Shown here piece by piece: positions 34,485-45,060 of a stretch of DNA of 64,000 nucleotides; the stretch's first letter is position 1, and every line of letters starts with the position of its first letter. Position numbers and translations under genes: made by a program. Origin of the DNA: Mesodorylaimus sp. YZB2_4 (lineage: Eukaryota > Nematoda > Enoplea > Dorylaimida > Dorylaimidae); NCBI GenBank assembly GCA_030248295.1, contig JASANH010001039.1:1426001-1490000 (forward strand), written 5' to 3'. The notes below the pieces were generated by a model, which was given only the letters and a program-made list of their open reading frames with translations, searched no databases and was not told where the DNA came from.

Positions 34485-35812
34485 CCGTTCAATAACGACG
34501 TCGTACGCCAAGGGGGAGGAAAGTCAGCACCAAATCGACAAAAAAACGACAAGGGTTGAGGGGGGTTTAAGGCAAAACGACATCGTTTTTGCACTAGGTA
34601 TTCCAGCGTTTCCCTGCCTTTCGAGCTCTCCTGCTAGAGCCTAATTACGGTCAGATGAGCACGATAAGCCACTTTTGGGTTACCTATTCATGATAGTTGT
34701 GGTTATAATAATGGGGATTAGCCAGACTCAGTTTGTTATAGGAACCGGCCGCGTTGGTGCAGCGCGGTTTCAGCTTTTGTGTCGCCATATTGGTCAGTAG
34801 CGTGGGTGGACTCACCCTGGGTTCCATCCCTGGCGATAGGTTTGCGAACCGTGAACCCTCGCTGACCTTGCACGCCATGTCATGGGGGACTCAGCCAGTA
34901 ACATAGAGGAGCTCAAAGTGGAGAGAAAGAAGCCAAATGAGGAGACAGATCATCTGCTGAACAAGGGGCAAGGTTCGAAGCCCGCCCCCCATCGTGCAAG
35001 GAAGTAGGTGTCCAATTGAGGATGTCCTCGTGTGGAAGTGCTCCTAGTGGGGACGCGCAGAGGAAAGCTGGTGTGTGAGCTGGTTCCAGCACAGCCCCGC
35101 TTAGAAGGTTTGACTGCTGGGCAGCTGAAAGCAAAAATGGGCTTCAGTCCAAAAAACTTTTGAAAGCAAAAAGGTTAAAGTTTTTTGAAGAAAAATGTAC
35201 TCTATCATATAGAGTTATTCGTTTTGATTTCATACTGCTTATTCGATTTCTGACAAGCGCATTCCAAAAATTCACAAACAATCTTTGGCAATTGAAGGCG
35301 TAGAGTCAAGCTACGAAACCATCGACACATTTTATCTCTACCAAATTGTTACTGAAATCAAATTACTAAATGGCTTTAAACATCCCGAAAAACATTGTTG
35401 AAATGTATACCGATATGAGGATTGGAACATGAGCAGCGGCAGGGTGAAGTGCGCCTATACTCATGCAACTTTTTTGAAATATGGTTTTTCTCCCTCTCTT
35501 GCAGTTTAGGGGGGGGGGGTTGGCTTGAATGACGTCGAAAAGGATGGGGGGGCAGGCGCAAAACGACAAAATACGATAGGGCCAATTGAATACGACCTAT
35601 CCTACTCAAAAATGGCGGGTATCTGTGCTCATCTGACAGTAATTAGGCTCTAACAGGAGAGTTTGAAAGGGAGGAAAAACGCTGGAATACCTAGTGCAAA
35701 AACGATGTCGTTTTGCCTTTGACCCCCCCTCCCCCTTGTCGTTTTTTGTCGGTTTGGTGCTGGACTCTCCCCTCCCCCTGGCGTACGACGTCGTACTTGA
35801 ACGGCCTCAAAG
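34485..35812. repeat. Foldback transposon with about 190-bp inverted ends, SINE inside
   Basis: The arm 34485-34680 (ggccgttcaataacgacg, gtcgtacgccaaggggg, aaaacgacatcgtttttgca, ctaggtattccagcg, gagcctaattac) is the near-exact inverse of 35615-35812 (gtaattaggctc, cgctggaatacctag, tgcaaaaacgatgtcgtttt, ccccctggcgtacgacgtcg, gaacggcc). The interior holds a SINE (34745-35110) but no transposase, so this is a non-autonomous DNA element of about 1.3 kb. ORFs over the arms are shadows. Confidence 0.8.
34745..35110 (+). repeat. tRNA-derived SINE inside the foldback element
   Basis: The head 'ggccgcgttggtgcagcgcg' and a degenerate B box 'gggttccatccc' are followed by family words 'aggtttgcgaaccgtgaacc', 'cgctgaccttgcacgcca' and 'gactcagcc'. 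It shares this order with the copies at 49290 (reverse) and 53310. It inserted after the host element's arms formed. Confidence 0.7.
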
Positions 35813-36059
35813 ATGCGCAGGAGTGGGCAGAAGAACAGCGAAGGTGAAAAGAAAACCAACCGCTAAAAATCGAGTGATTTTATTACAATTGTGTTCGGAT
35901 AATCAAAATACGCGGAATTGAATGTGGAATATTGCTAATAAAATAGAAGTTCGTAAATAAACTTTTGGGAAGTCCTGTGCCTCGCAAAGTGATGCACCGC
36001 GCATCACCGTAACCCGCTGCGGCGCACATATGCGCAGGCTCGCGCCGCAAACAGCGGTA

Positions 36060-37005
36060 AAGGGCCATAGACACGTCAGAGATAAAAAGATCAGTTAATA
36101 GTACCTGAATACTGTAGCAATGTAAATTTCCAACACGAAAAATTTTTTTCGGCCGTTTCAAGAACATTGTAAACAACAAAGTTTAAAATCAGACTTTAAC
36201 GCGCAAAAACAGCGAATCAATAGGTACCATGCTGCTTATTGCAACCCGCTCCTGTGCGGGCTACTATAGCTGCTCGTAATGTAAGTTTCTCGCAGAAACG
36301 AAAACAAAAACTCTTTCTACGTCGCACAAATTTTTTATTAAATATTTTGAGATTGTTGTGTAATGTTCAACTTAACTGCTGCTACAGCAGGTCGAACAAC
36401 ATTTGCATCGGCACGAATACGGTTTTTCATTGACAATCCGACTCCGATCAGTGCGTACCTACGTGCCTCTTCCCTTGATGGCCCGAAGCAATGCTGCACT
36501 CCTACGAAGAAAATTAAACAAAATGTTTCGTTAAAAAAACCCAGAAAATCGTTAGACTAAAGTTACGTACCTATCTCGGATCATAAGTTATTCTTGTCTG
36601 CCATACAATATTCTCCCTGATTCAGCCGACATGCGATCCACCATTTCCTTTGATGAATCGAAACCTGGATCAGTTCCTTATTTAATAATAACTTTGTCAT
36701 CGTCAAGTTCCCTTTTAGCAGAAGCATTCACTTGTGCAACAAATCAATATGGATAGTAGACAAAATACGGCTTGAATAACAAGAATTTCCATTACGAGCG
36801 GTTACAGTAACCCGCACAGGTGCGGTTTGCAGTAAGCATAGTACCTATTTATTCGTTAACTTTTCGCGGCAAAGTGTGATTTAAAATTCTGTTTACCATT
36901 TTCTGTAGAACGACCGGAGTAGAAATTTTTTCCCTTTGGAATTTGACATTGCTATATGAGTACTATTCGCTGATATTGTTATCTCTGATGGGCCCAGTGC
37001 CTCAA
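36060..37005. repeat. Large diverged inverted repeat (foldback element)
   Basis: The left arm (about 36060-36285) and right arm (about 36788-37005) are inverse copies. Matching words include 'aataggtacc' against 'gtacctatt', 'aacccgctcctgtgcggg' against 'cccgcacaggtgcggtt', 'gtttaaaatcagactttaac' against 'tttaaaatt', and 'atgtaaatttcca' against 'ggaatttgacat'. The arms differ at many positions, so it is older than the element at 34.5 kb. No ORF of note lies inside. Confidence 0.7.
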
Positions 37006-37009
37006 AGGA

Positions 37010-37429
37010 AATGTGTCTCTTGATCTTCACCTCAATCGATCAACTTTACTTCAATGTTTACATTTGCCGCAACTTGCCTGGTCTAACTAGCGGCTAAAAA
37101 ACTGTTTTATTTCGGTCCCCACGCATGTCGGAGTTGACTGCAAATTACTGCTCTGCTACTACGCTCGATAAAGAGCTTTCTGTAAGCTTGGCAGCATTGG
37201 TCGGCACTTAAAGGGTCCCGCAGTTTTTTAAAACCCTACCGAAGCGGGACTGCAGGTATAAGGAGACGGGGGTGTAGAAGCAACCCGGTGGGAAAGGGGA
37301 GGGGAGACATGAGAAAAATGAGATAATGTTGGGTCTTACTTGGAACATTAATGGAATTCTTGACCTAGGGACAAATTGCAGAGTCACACTGCATCAATTT
37401 AGGCGCAGCGGTCAGCCATGTTTTCTTTA
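37010..37429. other. Gap, no gene seen
   Basis: This lies between the foldback element and the 3' flank shared by CTLD-PAN copies 5 and 6. No coding or structured feature was found. Confidence 0.4.
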
Positions 37430-39300
37430 AAAAATAGTTTCAACTTTTCTCCACGCTGGGTTATACAGTATGTATAAGGCAACGGTTTTTTTTGGCAACT
37501 TTTTTACGAGAAACAATCTGCAAACTTTATCATTTACAAAAGGTCTTTCAGAGATTACAGAGATGCGCGAACACAAAAAAATCGCAGCAATGCATATTTT
37601 TGTTTTCGCGTGCCAGGTGCACCTCGAACACACACAAACTTTCGAATCTTCAAACAGAAACAAATAAATACGAGTTTCAAGGATCATACGTGAACAAGGT
37701 GCAAGACTGGTCCTCCTTGAAATTTTCAGCTTCCTCACTGTACCGAGAATAATTCGCATAATGCAGCTGTTTCACACCAATTAAAACTACGACACCAGAT
37801 GCGCCTAGCGCATTTATTGACGCAATTTTGCAACGAAGTTTGATTCGCAGATACCACGACTGCTTCGATCATACATTTGGATGAAACCTCGGTGAAAGTT
37901 TGTTCACCCACTAAAAAACGAAGAGCAGTTCAAGTTGCTGACAAAATTTGTTGTTGCAGTACTTACTGGAGTAGGCGCATGATACAAACATTTTTTCTGG
38001 ACAAAACAGATCCCCAAAGATGGAAGAACGCGCGGGTGTCTCCTCAATGAATATGCATGGCTCGCTCTTGTTCTCCTCAGCGACGTACGACTAACTTCTT
38101 GGCACAGTTTTGGATCCTGTCAAATTGGTGATTCGTGTTTCATCTTCAACAAACCATCGAGCTCTTTCCAGGTTTTCCATAACATTTTTATCACTTCTTG
38201 CTGCTACCCAAGCCGTCGAGCCAGCTGAAATATTTGGCTTGCCCTGAAAAGACAACATAAACTGGTGAAAAATATAGCTGCTTTTTTTGCTGGATGACCA
38301 ATAGAGTTACCCCGAGCAAGTTATTGATGACAGCCGATGCTTCGGAATAAGTGTGAATATGCGCGAATTTGCCCCCAGCTCGCCTACATATGTTAAAACT
38401 ATCTCTCCAGCTCGCCACAGTGAAGTTTTTCCCCTCCAAAGTCTCGGCTTGTTCGCCTTGCACATTGGCCGGAAAGAAACAGCGGCCACCATTGACCACG
38501 CCATTGAAGTTTTTTTTACAGTCGTCCAGAAAGGCTGCTTGGTCGGGGAAACATTTGAAAACTGAAATGTTTAAAAAATATACTTTTGGACGCTTTCTTA
38601 CAGTCATCTTAGAAAACATGATTTTGTGCTTATGTAAAAACAGAATCGCTCAACCTCCTCCAGCTTGAAAGACAAATAGAAGAAGTAGAGCGAAAATCTT
38701 ATCACGTTTAGTCATTGTAAAACCAGCTTTTTACAAGACTTTGTGACATTCGAATCGCTTTACTTGCTCAACGGTAGTGATAATGGTTGATCTGATGTCG
38801 AACGGGTCCCTCAGCCTGTACGCGTCGGGCATTTTCGTTTGTATGGGCAACTGTTACTAGCTGATTAGAATATCAAAATCACACCTACTATGATTAAGTT
38901 CTGTTATAATAAGTGGACATTCACAGAAAAAAGGTGGGTGCTTTCACACATTGAAATCGTTCTAATTGCGTCATCGTTGCCGCGGATTTTTTAATGATTC
39001 AGATCAACCTGTTAATTCAAGCGAAAGATGGTGGACTGATGCTGAGCATAATTTCTAATTTGTCCATGTGAGTGAAGTGCTGGGAACAATCGAATAATTA
39101 CTAGGCGTCCCCATCAACCCGCTGGATAACCTTGGGACGACTCGCGCCTGAGTGAAAATGATTGCCAAATATGCGCTCCTACCCTCGGGTGCTGTGCGTG
39201 AATGGTGCTCGGCCATTGGGTAAAGTTTGACATGACATGACATTGTTGTCCACAGTAAACTAGAAATCAGTCGGTCATCGCACCCATCGCGCGAGCAAAT
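37430..39300 (-). repeat. Segmental duplication unit 1 (contains CTLD-PAN copy 5)
   Basis: The 3' flank (aaggcaacggtttt, tttacgagaaacaatctgc, atcatttacaaaaggtc), the gene and the 5' flank (ttgctcaacggtagtgataa, tggttgatctgatgtcgaac, gggtccctcagcctgtacgc, tcatgacattgttg) match 41760-43930 at a constant offset of about 4.3 kb. The two units are a tandem duplication with small later indels. Confidence 0.8.
37675..38715 (-). pseudogene. CTLD-PAN copy 5, broken
   Basis: Exons by comparison with copy 6: 38655-38715, 38311-38561, 37967-38243 and about 37675-37910. Three lesions are visible. A TAG in exon 3 at 38091-38093 follows TVPRS. A two-base loss in the PAN exon turns LFSWYS into a frame ending LFSVQ and a stop. 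The first donor has become GTTGAG where copy 6 has GTAAAG. In the PAN exon CMNE has also become CMIE and NWYE has become NWCE. It is the decayed partner of copy 6. Confidence 0.8.
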
Positions 39301-39312
39301 TGTGTGCTTTAC

Positions 39313-39565
39313 CTACAATTTTTCCACAATCGACATTGGTTCCCAAAACCCAGTTCAACGCATCACCTAATCGATTTTTCTGGGGTGTTTTCGGGCTGGG
39401 TTTCACGTTGCGTTCGACTGCGAAATTTTTTTGTTGAATTTCGGTCGGACTGTGAACACACTGTTGTACAGGGCCATCTTCCTGACAGAATATGCCTACT
39501 TTTGAAAAATCGCTAGAAGCATTATGAATAGCATACGTCATTCGAACTGCCCTGGGGGCCTTAAA
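39313..39565 (-). CDS. Candidate isolated exon, unassigned
   Basis: On the minus strand a TTTTTTAAG acceptor precedes a frame reading APRAVRMTYAIHNASSDFSK, then VGIFCQEDGPVQQC and NRLGDALNWVLGTNVDCGK, followed by a 'gtaaag' donor near 39313. The stretch has balanced composition and both splice signals. It sits upstream of CTLD-PAN copy 5 and is absent from the matching place upstream of copy 6. No partner exon was identified and the family is unknown. Confidence 0.25.
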
Positions 39566-40039
39566 AAAGTCAATGCAGCGACCAGAAGTTTTGAGAGCAC
39601 AGTGGTGGAAAAATCTATGAATCTCAGTCTTTTATTATAAAAACTCAGAGTAGCAAGCGCAGTGCAATATCGCTTTTAAAAATCACCCAAGAGTGAGCTC
39701 TCAGCTATAGTTGCGCTTTCAGTTTACAACGGCAGCAGTCTATAAATGACATGTAGAGCCTCAGCAAGTCAAACGACAGCTTGACCTAAGTTTGGGACAA
39801 TGCTTGAAATGGTGTTGTATTTTACGAAATGTTATGCCTGTGCCGAAATGTACTCACTTAAAAAAAAGACGGATACTCGCTTTCCATAGTCAGTTAGAAA
39901 TGCAGCTGCATTCACACAAAACATGCAAGATCATGCGCATAGGATGAGTAACAAGAACAGCTTTAGCCTAACACTTTGTTCACTAAGGCGGAACGATAAA
40001 AAACAACACAGAGCTCAGAATCTGGTGAGTTTTTGTTCG

Positions 40040-40800
40040 GCCGATGGCTTGTTGGAAATGAATTCTTGGCATTCTCGACAATCTGAGTATTCATCCACAT
40101 CACCCACTGAAAACTCAACTCCTTGCAGCATTCTTCAATGTTGTCTTCGTATTTCTTCTTCGCATTCTTCAACTTCTACTCATTCGTATTCCCTTCATAA
40201 GGCATACTGTAGTTTTCTCTTGTGCGTTGAGTAGACCAGCTATTTGCGATCGCCAGCCACTGTGCATTGACTGGTCTAAAAGCTCCTCGAACGACAAGGA
40301 ATTCGTTATAGACTGAGAGCAACTAAGGCGGTGTAGTCAACGGTGGCCGCTGTCTTTATTTAGCCAATGTACTGGGTGAAGCAGCAAGAAGTTTATATGG
40401 GAAAAATTATACGGTGGCGAAGTGGAGAAAGGGTTTCGACTCATGCATTCAAGCCGGGGGCACATTTGCGCATATTCACACTCATTCTGAAATCTTGTCC
40501 ATTTACAGCTCGTTTAGGGTGAACCTTCATTTTCCAAGGAAAAAAATTCAAATTGCTTAAAAATTTCAGAAAAAAATCATGGACTCAAATGCAACCGCGC
40601 CTTGGGTTGCAGCGAGGGGCGATCAGTTTGGGCTTTCTAACGTAGCAGACGTACAGTGGTACCATGGCAAAGCGGAGCCAGATCCAATCTTGACGGGACT
40701 CAATACTTTAATTAGAAATCGATCATTAACCACTGAAAACAAGATTGGGAAGCCTGCATAACTTTAAGAAGAAACAGCTCTTTGGGTTTTGTCATTTCTT
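40040..40800 (+). pseudogene. CTLD-PAN copy 7, truncated and missing exon 1
   Basis: The 5' flank (about 40090-40290) matches 45855-45995 upstream of copy 8, but then jumps straight into exon 2 (cgacaaggaattcgtt). The sequence matching 45996-46528, with exon 1 and intron 1, is deleted. Exon 2 (to 40518) has a TAA where copy 8 has the Tyr codon of ESNYDG, and RCLYLA for RCFYLA. Exon 3 (from 40568) stays similar to copy 8 up to IGKPA and a stop at 40759-40761, then similarity fades near 40790 and no PAN exon follows. Confidence 0.8.
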
Positions 40801-41759
40801 ACGCAGTGTTCCCCCACTATCACGCCAATTTCAATTGATTTACTGACCTCGAGCAATATCAACAAATACAAAAAAGGTAAGGTTTCCTGATTTAACTGCA
40901 AAATTCCCATTTTCCCAAGTTTTAGCACTGCGTGCATTATCTAAGTCCCAGTTTTCCAACCTATGTTCGACCTCAGAACATGGATATAATTGAATGCGAA
41001 AACTGCAAGCGTATGACATATTGATTTATATAGCCGCCACAAAGGTTTCGGTTTCTGACAGAAACTAAGCTGCAGCAAGTTTTATGACCCGCGTCTTTTT
41101 CGAAAATATAAAATTGTAACAACAAATATGTATTAACTACTACGAATTCATGCCCACACAACACCCTTGGTCCAACCATAAATAGGCGATATAGATGGTT
41201 GAAAGAAAAAGCTATCGAGATAAGATATTTAAAAAAAAACCTTGCGCCCATTGACTTCCCAAAAGGGTATATACTGATTACGCATACTTGAGTATTCAAT
41301 AACATAAATGTAACCGTATGCCGAAAACCATATGTACACACGGGTATAGAGTGGGGAGAATAACCAGGCGCGGGGAAGGGGGGATTTCCAGGGAGGGGGG
41401 AATAAAACTCAAACATTTTCCAGATGCCATTAGAGGAATATAGACAGTCTGAAGCTCCCCAACAAGTACCGCTAACTTTGGTCATTTTAATACTTCTCTC
41501 CCCGTATTTATACTACTCATGCCGAATTCAATCAAAATGCACGATATTTTCGTCTTCAACCTCGTCTTCATCATTTGACTCTTCAAGTAACACATTTTCT
41601 ATCATACTAACACTCATGTCCTTTACATTTTTTACACCTGATGATTCAGTGCGGTAATTCAAATTCGTCCGTGGGGAAAGATTTCCAGAGAGAGAGAATA
41701 AAGTTTAATCCAGGTCTAGACAGGGTAAAATAACCAGAGGGGAGAATTTCGAGGAAATA
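40801..41759. other. Intergenic, no supported gene
   Basis: A 170-codon minus-strand frame (40973-41485) matches nothing I know and has no splice support. Around 41340-41410 and 41670-41760 a similar G/A-rich phrase occurs twice (ggggatttccaggga, gaaagatttccagagag, gataaccag), so a short duplication or repeat is present. Confidence 0.4.
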
Positions 41760-41972
41760 CGGTATATGTACCAAGGCAACGGTTTTGGGGCATCTTTCTT
41801 ACGAGAAACAATCTGCTCACTTTATCATTTACAAAAGGTCTATCACAGAGTGCGAGGCTGCGTGAGTACAAAAAACCCGCAACATATGCATATTTTTGTT
41901 ATCGCGTGCCAGGTGCACTTCGAAGACGAACAAATTTTTTAATCTTTGAATAGAAACAAATAAATACGACTT

Positions 41973-43016
41973 TCAAGGATTGTACGTGTAAAGTGTGCAA
42001 GACTGGTCCTCCTTGAAATTATCAGCTTCCTCACTATACCAAGAGAATAATTCGCATAATGCAGCTGTTTCATACCAATTGAAACTACGACACCAGATGC
42101 GCCTGGTGCATTTATTGACGCAATGTTGCAGAGAAGTTTGATTCGCAGATTCCACGACTGCTTCGTTCATACATTTGGATGGAACTTTTGTGAAGTTTTG
42201 TTCGCCCACTAAACAGCAAAGAGCAATTAAGACTGTTTTAAAAATTTGCTGTTACGATACTTACTGGAATAGGTGCACAGTACAAAGATTTTTTCTAAAC
42301 AAGACATATCCCCGAACATGAAAGAACGTGTGCGCGTCTCAGCAATGAATATGCATGCATCGCTATTGTTCTCCTTGGCTACGTACGACAAATTTCGAAA
42401 TATAGTCTCGGATCCCGTCAAATCGCCAATTCGTGTTTCATTTCCATCAAACCATCGAACTCTTTCCAGGTTTGCCAAACCATTTTTATCACTCCTTGCT
42501 GCTACCCAAGCCATCGAGCCGGCTGAGATGCTTAACTTGCCATAAAAAAACGTATGTACACTGCGTAGTTAGATATAAGCTGCCTTTTTTGCTGAATGAC
42601 CAATAGCGTTACCCTGAGCAAGTTATTGATGACCGCCGAGGCTTCGGAATAAGTGTGAATATGCGCAAATCTGCTCCTAGCCTGCCTGCATATGTTGAAA
42701 CCCTCTCTCCAGATTGCCACAGTGTAGTTTTTCCCTTCCAAAGTCTCGGCTGGTTCGCCCTGCACATTGGCCAGGAAGAAACAGCGGCCACCATTGACCA
42801 CGCCACTGAAGTTTCTTTCACAGTTGTCCAGAAAGGCTGCTTGGTCGGGGAAACATTTGAAAACTAAATGTTTAAAAAATATACTTTTGGACGCTTTCTT
42901 ACAGTCATCTTAGAAAACATGATTTTGTGCTTATGTAAAAACAGAATTGCTTTACCTCCTCCAGCTTGAAATACAAATAGAAGAAGTAGAGCGCAAAGCT
43001 TATCAGATTCAGCCAT
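41973..43016 (-). CDS. Secreted CTLD-PAN protein, copy 6
   Basis: Exons: 42956-43016, 42613-42863, 42265-42535 and 41973-42208 (61, 251, 271 and 236 nt), giving 272 aa. The signal peptide is MAESDKLCALLLLFVFQAG. The acceptor used by copy 5 for exon 3 (cag at 38244-38246) has become 'atg' here, but an AG six bases further in (ttatggcaag) restores the frame and gives the usual 271-nt exon. The CTLD has AWVAARSDKNGLANL and MFGDMSC..IFVLC. The PAN domain has CVNKCTRRIWCRSFNWYE. The copy looks functional if that acceptor is used. Confidence 0.75.
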
Positions 43017-43683
43017 TTTAGAACCAGCTTTTCACGGGACTTTGTGACTCGAATCGCTTTTTTGCTCAACGACAGTGATAATGGTTGATCTGATGTCGAA
43101 CGGGTCCCTCAGCCTGTACGCGCTGGGCATTTCCGTTTGTTTTGGCAACTGTTACTACTTGATTAAAAATATCGATATTATACCTACTGAGATAAAATCC
43201 TGCGATAATACAGTGAGTGGACTTTCACCGAAATAAACTGGGGCACTTTCTCCCGTTAAAATCCTTTTAATTACGTCATCGTTACCGCGGATTTTTTATT
43301 GATTCAGATCGACCGAGCGAAAGATGGTGGACTGATGCTAAACACCTGCTTTAATTTGTCCATGCGAGCAAAGTGCTGGGAACAATCGAATAATTGCCAG
43401 ACGTCCCCATCAACCCGCTAGATAAGCTGACAAGGACGCCAGGTTCTCAGAAGGTTAGGCGAATAGCCAGACTAATTATGCTTTTTCAACAAGCTCCCGC
43501 GTCTCCTGAATGATTTGTATTTTTCTTTTACGTGAAGTATCTGCTCTGGATACTCTTTCGCCAGCCCTTCACTCAGAAGTTGAAAATGTCGCCAAGATCC
43601 ACGATAAATTGCAGCCCGAACCAAACCACTGACTCAACTATCCGTTCGCTCTCATGCTCTACGAGCTGACCAAAAGTTATTGA

Positions 43684-43866
43684 CCCGGGTTTGCGGCCTA
43701 GCGGTTGAGGTATCTGCTTCACAAGCAGTGGTGATTTACAGCTGAGGGTTCGACTCCCGCCTGAGTAAAAAATGATTGCCAAATATGTGCTCCTACCTTC
43801 GGGTGCTGTGTGTATATGGTGCTCGGCCATTGGATGAAGTATGACTTGACATGACATGACATGACA
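43684..43866 (+). repeat. tRNA-Val-derived SINE with (ACATG)n tail
   Basis: The head reads like a tRNA: A box 'tagcggttgagg', an anticodon arm 'ctgcttcacaagcag' whose seven-base loop TTCACAA gives a CAC (Val) anticodon, and a B box 'gggttcgactccc'. It is followed not by a tRNA acceptor strand but by about 90 bp of body and a tail 'acatgacatgacatgacat'. The same body and tail, without the head, occur at 39145-39245 in the sister duplication unit. It is therefore a SINE, not a tRNA gene. Confidence 0.75.
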
Positions 43867-44639
43867 TTGTTGCCCACAGGAAACTAGAAATCAGTCGGTC
43901 ACATCGCGCGAGCACATCGTGTACTTAAAGCTATACTAGAAAGGGGTTAACCTTGAAGAAGGTGAGAGTGATGTAATGTGCAGTCCCCATGTAAAACAAG
44001 GTTGGCATACTTCATTTTTCTTAGATACGTATCATTATTTTATAAAATGCGAAACTCGAAGTCTAGGAGAAAGTTGTAGCACGCACTTCGCGCGCTTTTG
44101 CATGTGATGCGCAGGATAGCAGAGTACTGTTACCGCAACAATTTTTATTAACATTGGTGAAAAATGGGTTAGAGGTACTTTTTTCTTAGGTTCTTCGAGA
44201 TTTCTCAGCGTACCTAATTTTATGGGTGATTTTTTAAAAAGTAGGTAGCGCTTTCGCCGAATATATGCTTGTCAACAATATTGTGGCATATATTTACATT
44301 TGGTAACGCTCCCATTTTTATGTTGGAACTGTAATGGCTCAATGGCGAGAAAAATAAACTTCCAGACAATAAACTGAAAAGGAGAGGCGTGATAAACTTT
44401 TATTGCCGTCTGAAAATTGATACATTGGGGTTGTTCATTCAATTTTTTAGATCTGTAATGCAAGCCAAGCGACAGCCAGGGCTTTTGATTAGTATACCCT
44501 AAAGTGCCCTCTGCTGTCGGCGTTAACCCCTTTAATTAATTCATAGAGGAAACGCCCAGGAGATGAAGCAGCTACAGTACCTTTTTTTAAAATTTTTGCC
44601 GCCCCTGTTCCCCGCGGGACTTCCAATCCGTTTTTTGCC

Positions 44640-45060
44640 TATAGCCGGCCAGCAGCCATATTATGATAGCGAGACCAGGAGGTGACCAGTCTCACGGCAG
44701 CTTCCCTCTGTGTGTCTCCACAAGGAGCACCTCCACGCGAGGGCATCCTTTGCCAGCACCAGCGTCCCAGGATGATACTGGGCGAGAAGGGAGGGGCCTT
44801 CTGGACTGGTGTTGGCGAACCAGTTTCCTGATTCTCCACTCGTTCGGCCTCCCGAACTTGACGGTACAGGGTGAGTTGCCCTGAGCCAGGTGTGCAAGGC
44901 CAGCGACGGACTTACTAAACTGCTGTCGAAGGCAGGTTCCCACTCTGAGAACGGGCTTACCAAACTGCTGTCCTGAGTCAGTGCGGCCTTCCAGTCAGGG
45001 TTGCTGAACGAAGCAATGCGGGAGCAGCCCTTAGCTGACTGAGCCACCGCGGCTCTCTCA
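44640..45060 (-). repeat. tRNA-derived SINE, reverse copy
   Basis: On the minus strand it begins 'gccgcggtggctcagtcagc' with an A-box-like 'ggctcagtcagctaagg', and further on contains 'ctcgcgtggaggtgctcc'. Its plus-strand end 'gccggccagcag' matches the end of the copy at 49290. The predicted frames over it are shadows. Confidence 0.6.

Larger units (their letters stand above)
41760..43930 (-). repeat. Segmental duplication unit 2 (contains CTLD-PAN copy 6)
   Basis: This is the partner of 37430-39300, offset by about 4.3 kb. It differs by carrying extra DNA at about 43430-43740, where a tRNA-Val-like SINE head is present that unit 1 has lost. Similarity ends shortly after 'actagaaatcagtcggtc' in both units. 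Confidence 0.8.

Noticed and set aside
35366..35859. Minus-strand frames over the foldback right arm
   Set aside because: They translate the inverted-repeat DNA and have counterparts on the other arm.
40973..41485. 170-codon minus-strand frame
   Set aside because: Long but with no motif, no family resemblance and no splice context; AT-rich chance frame likely.
43684..43760. Functional tRNA-Val gene
   Set aside because: No matching acceptor stem ends, and a SINE body and pentanucleotide tail follow; part of the sequence recurs without the head.
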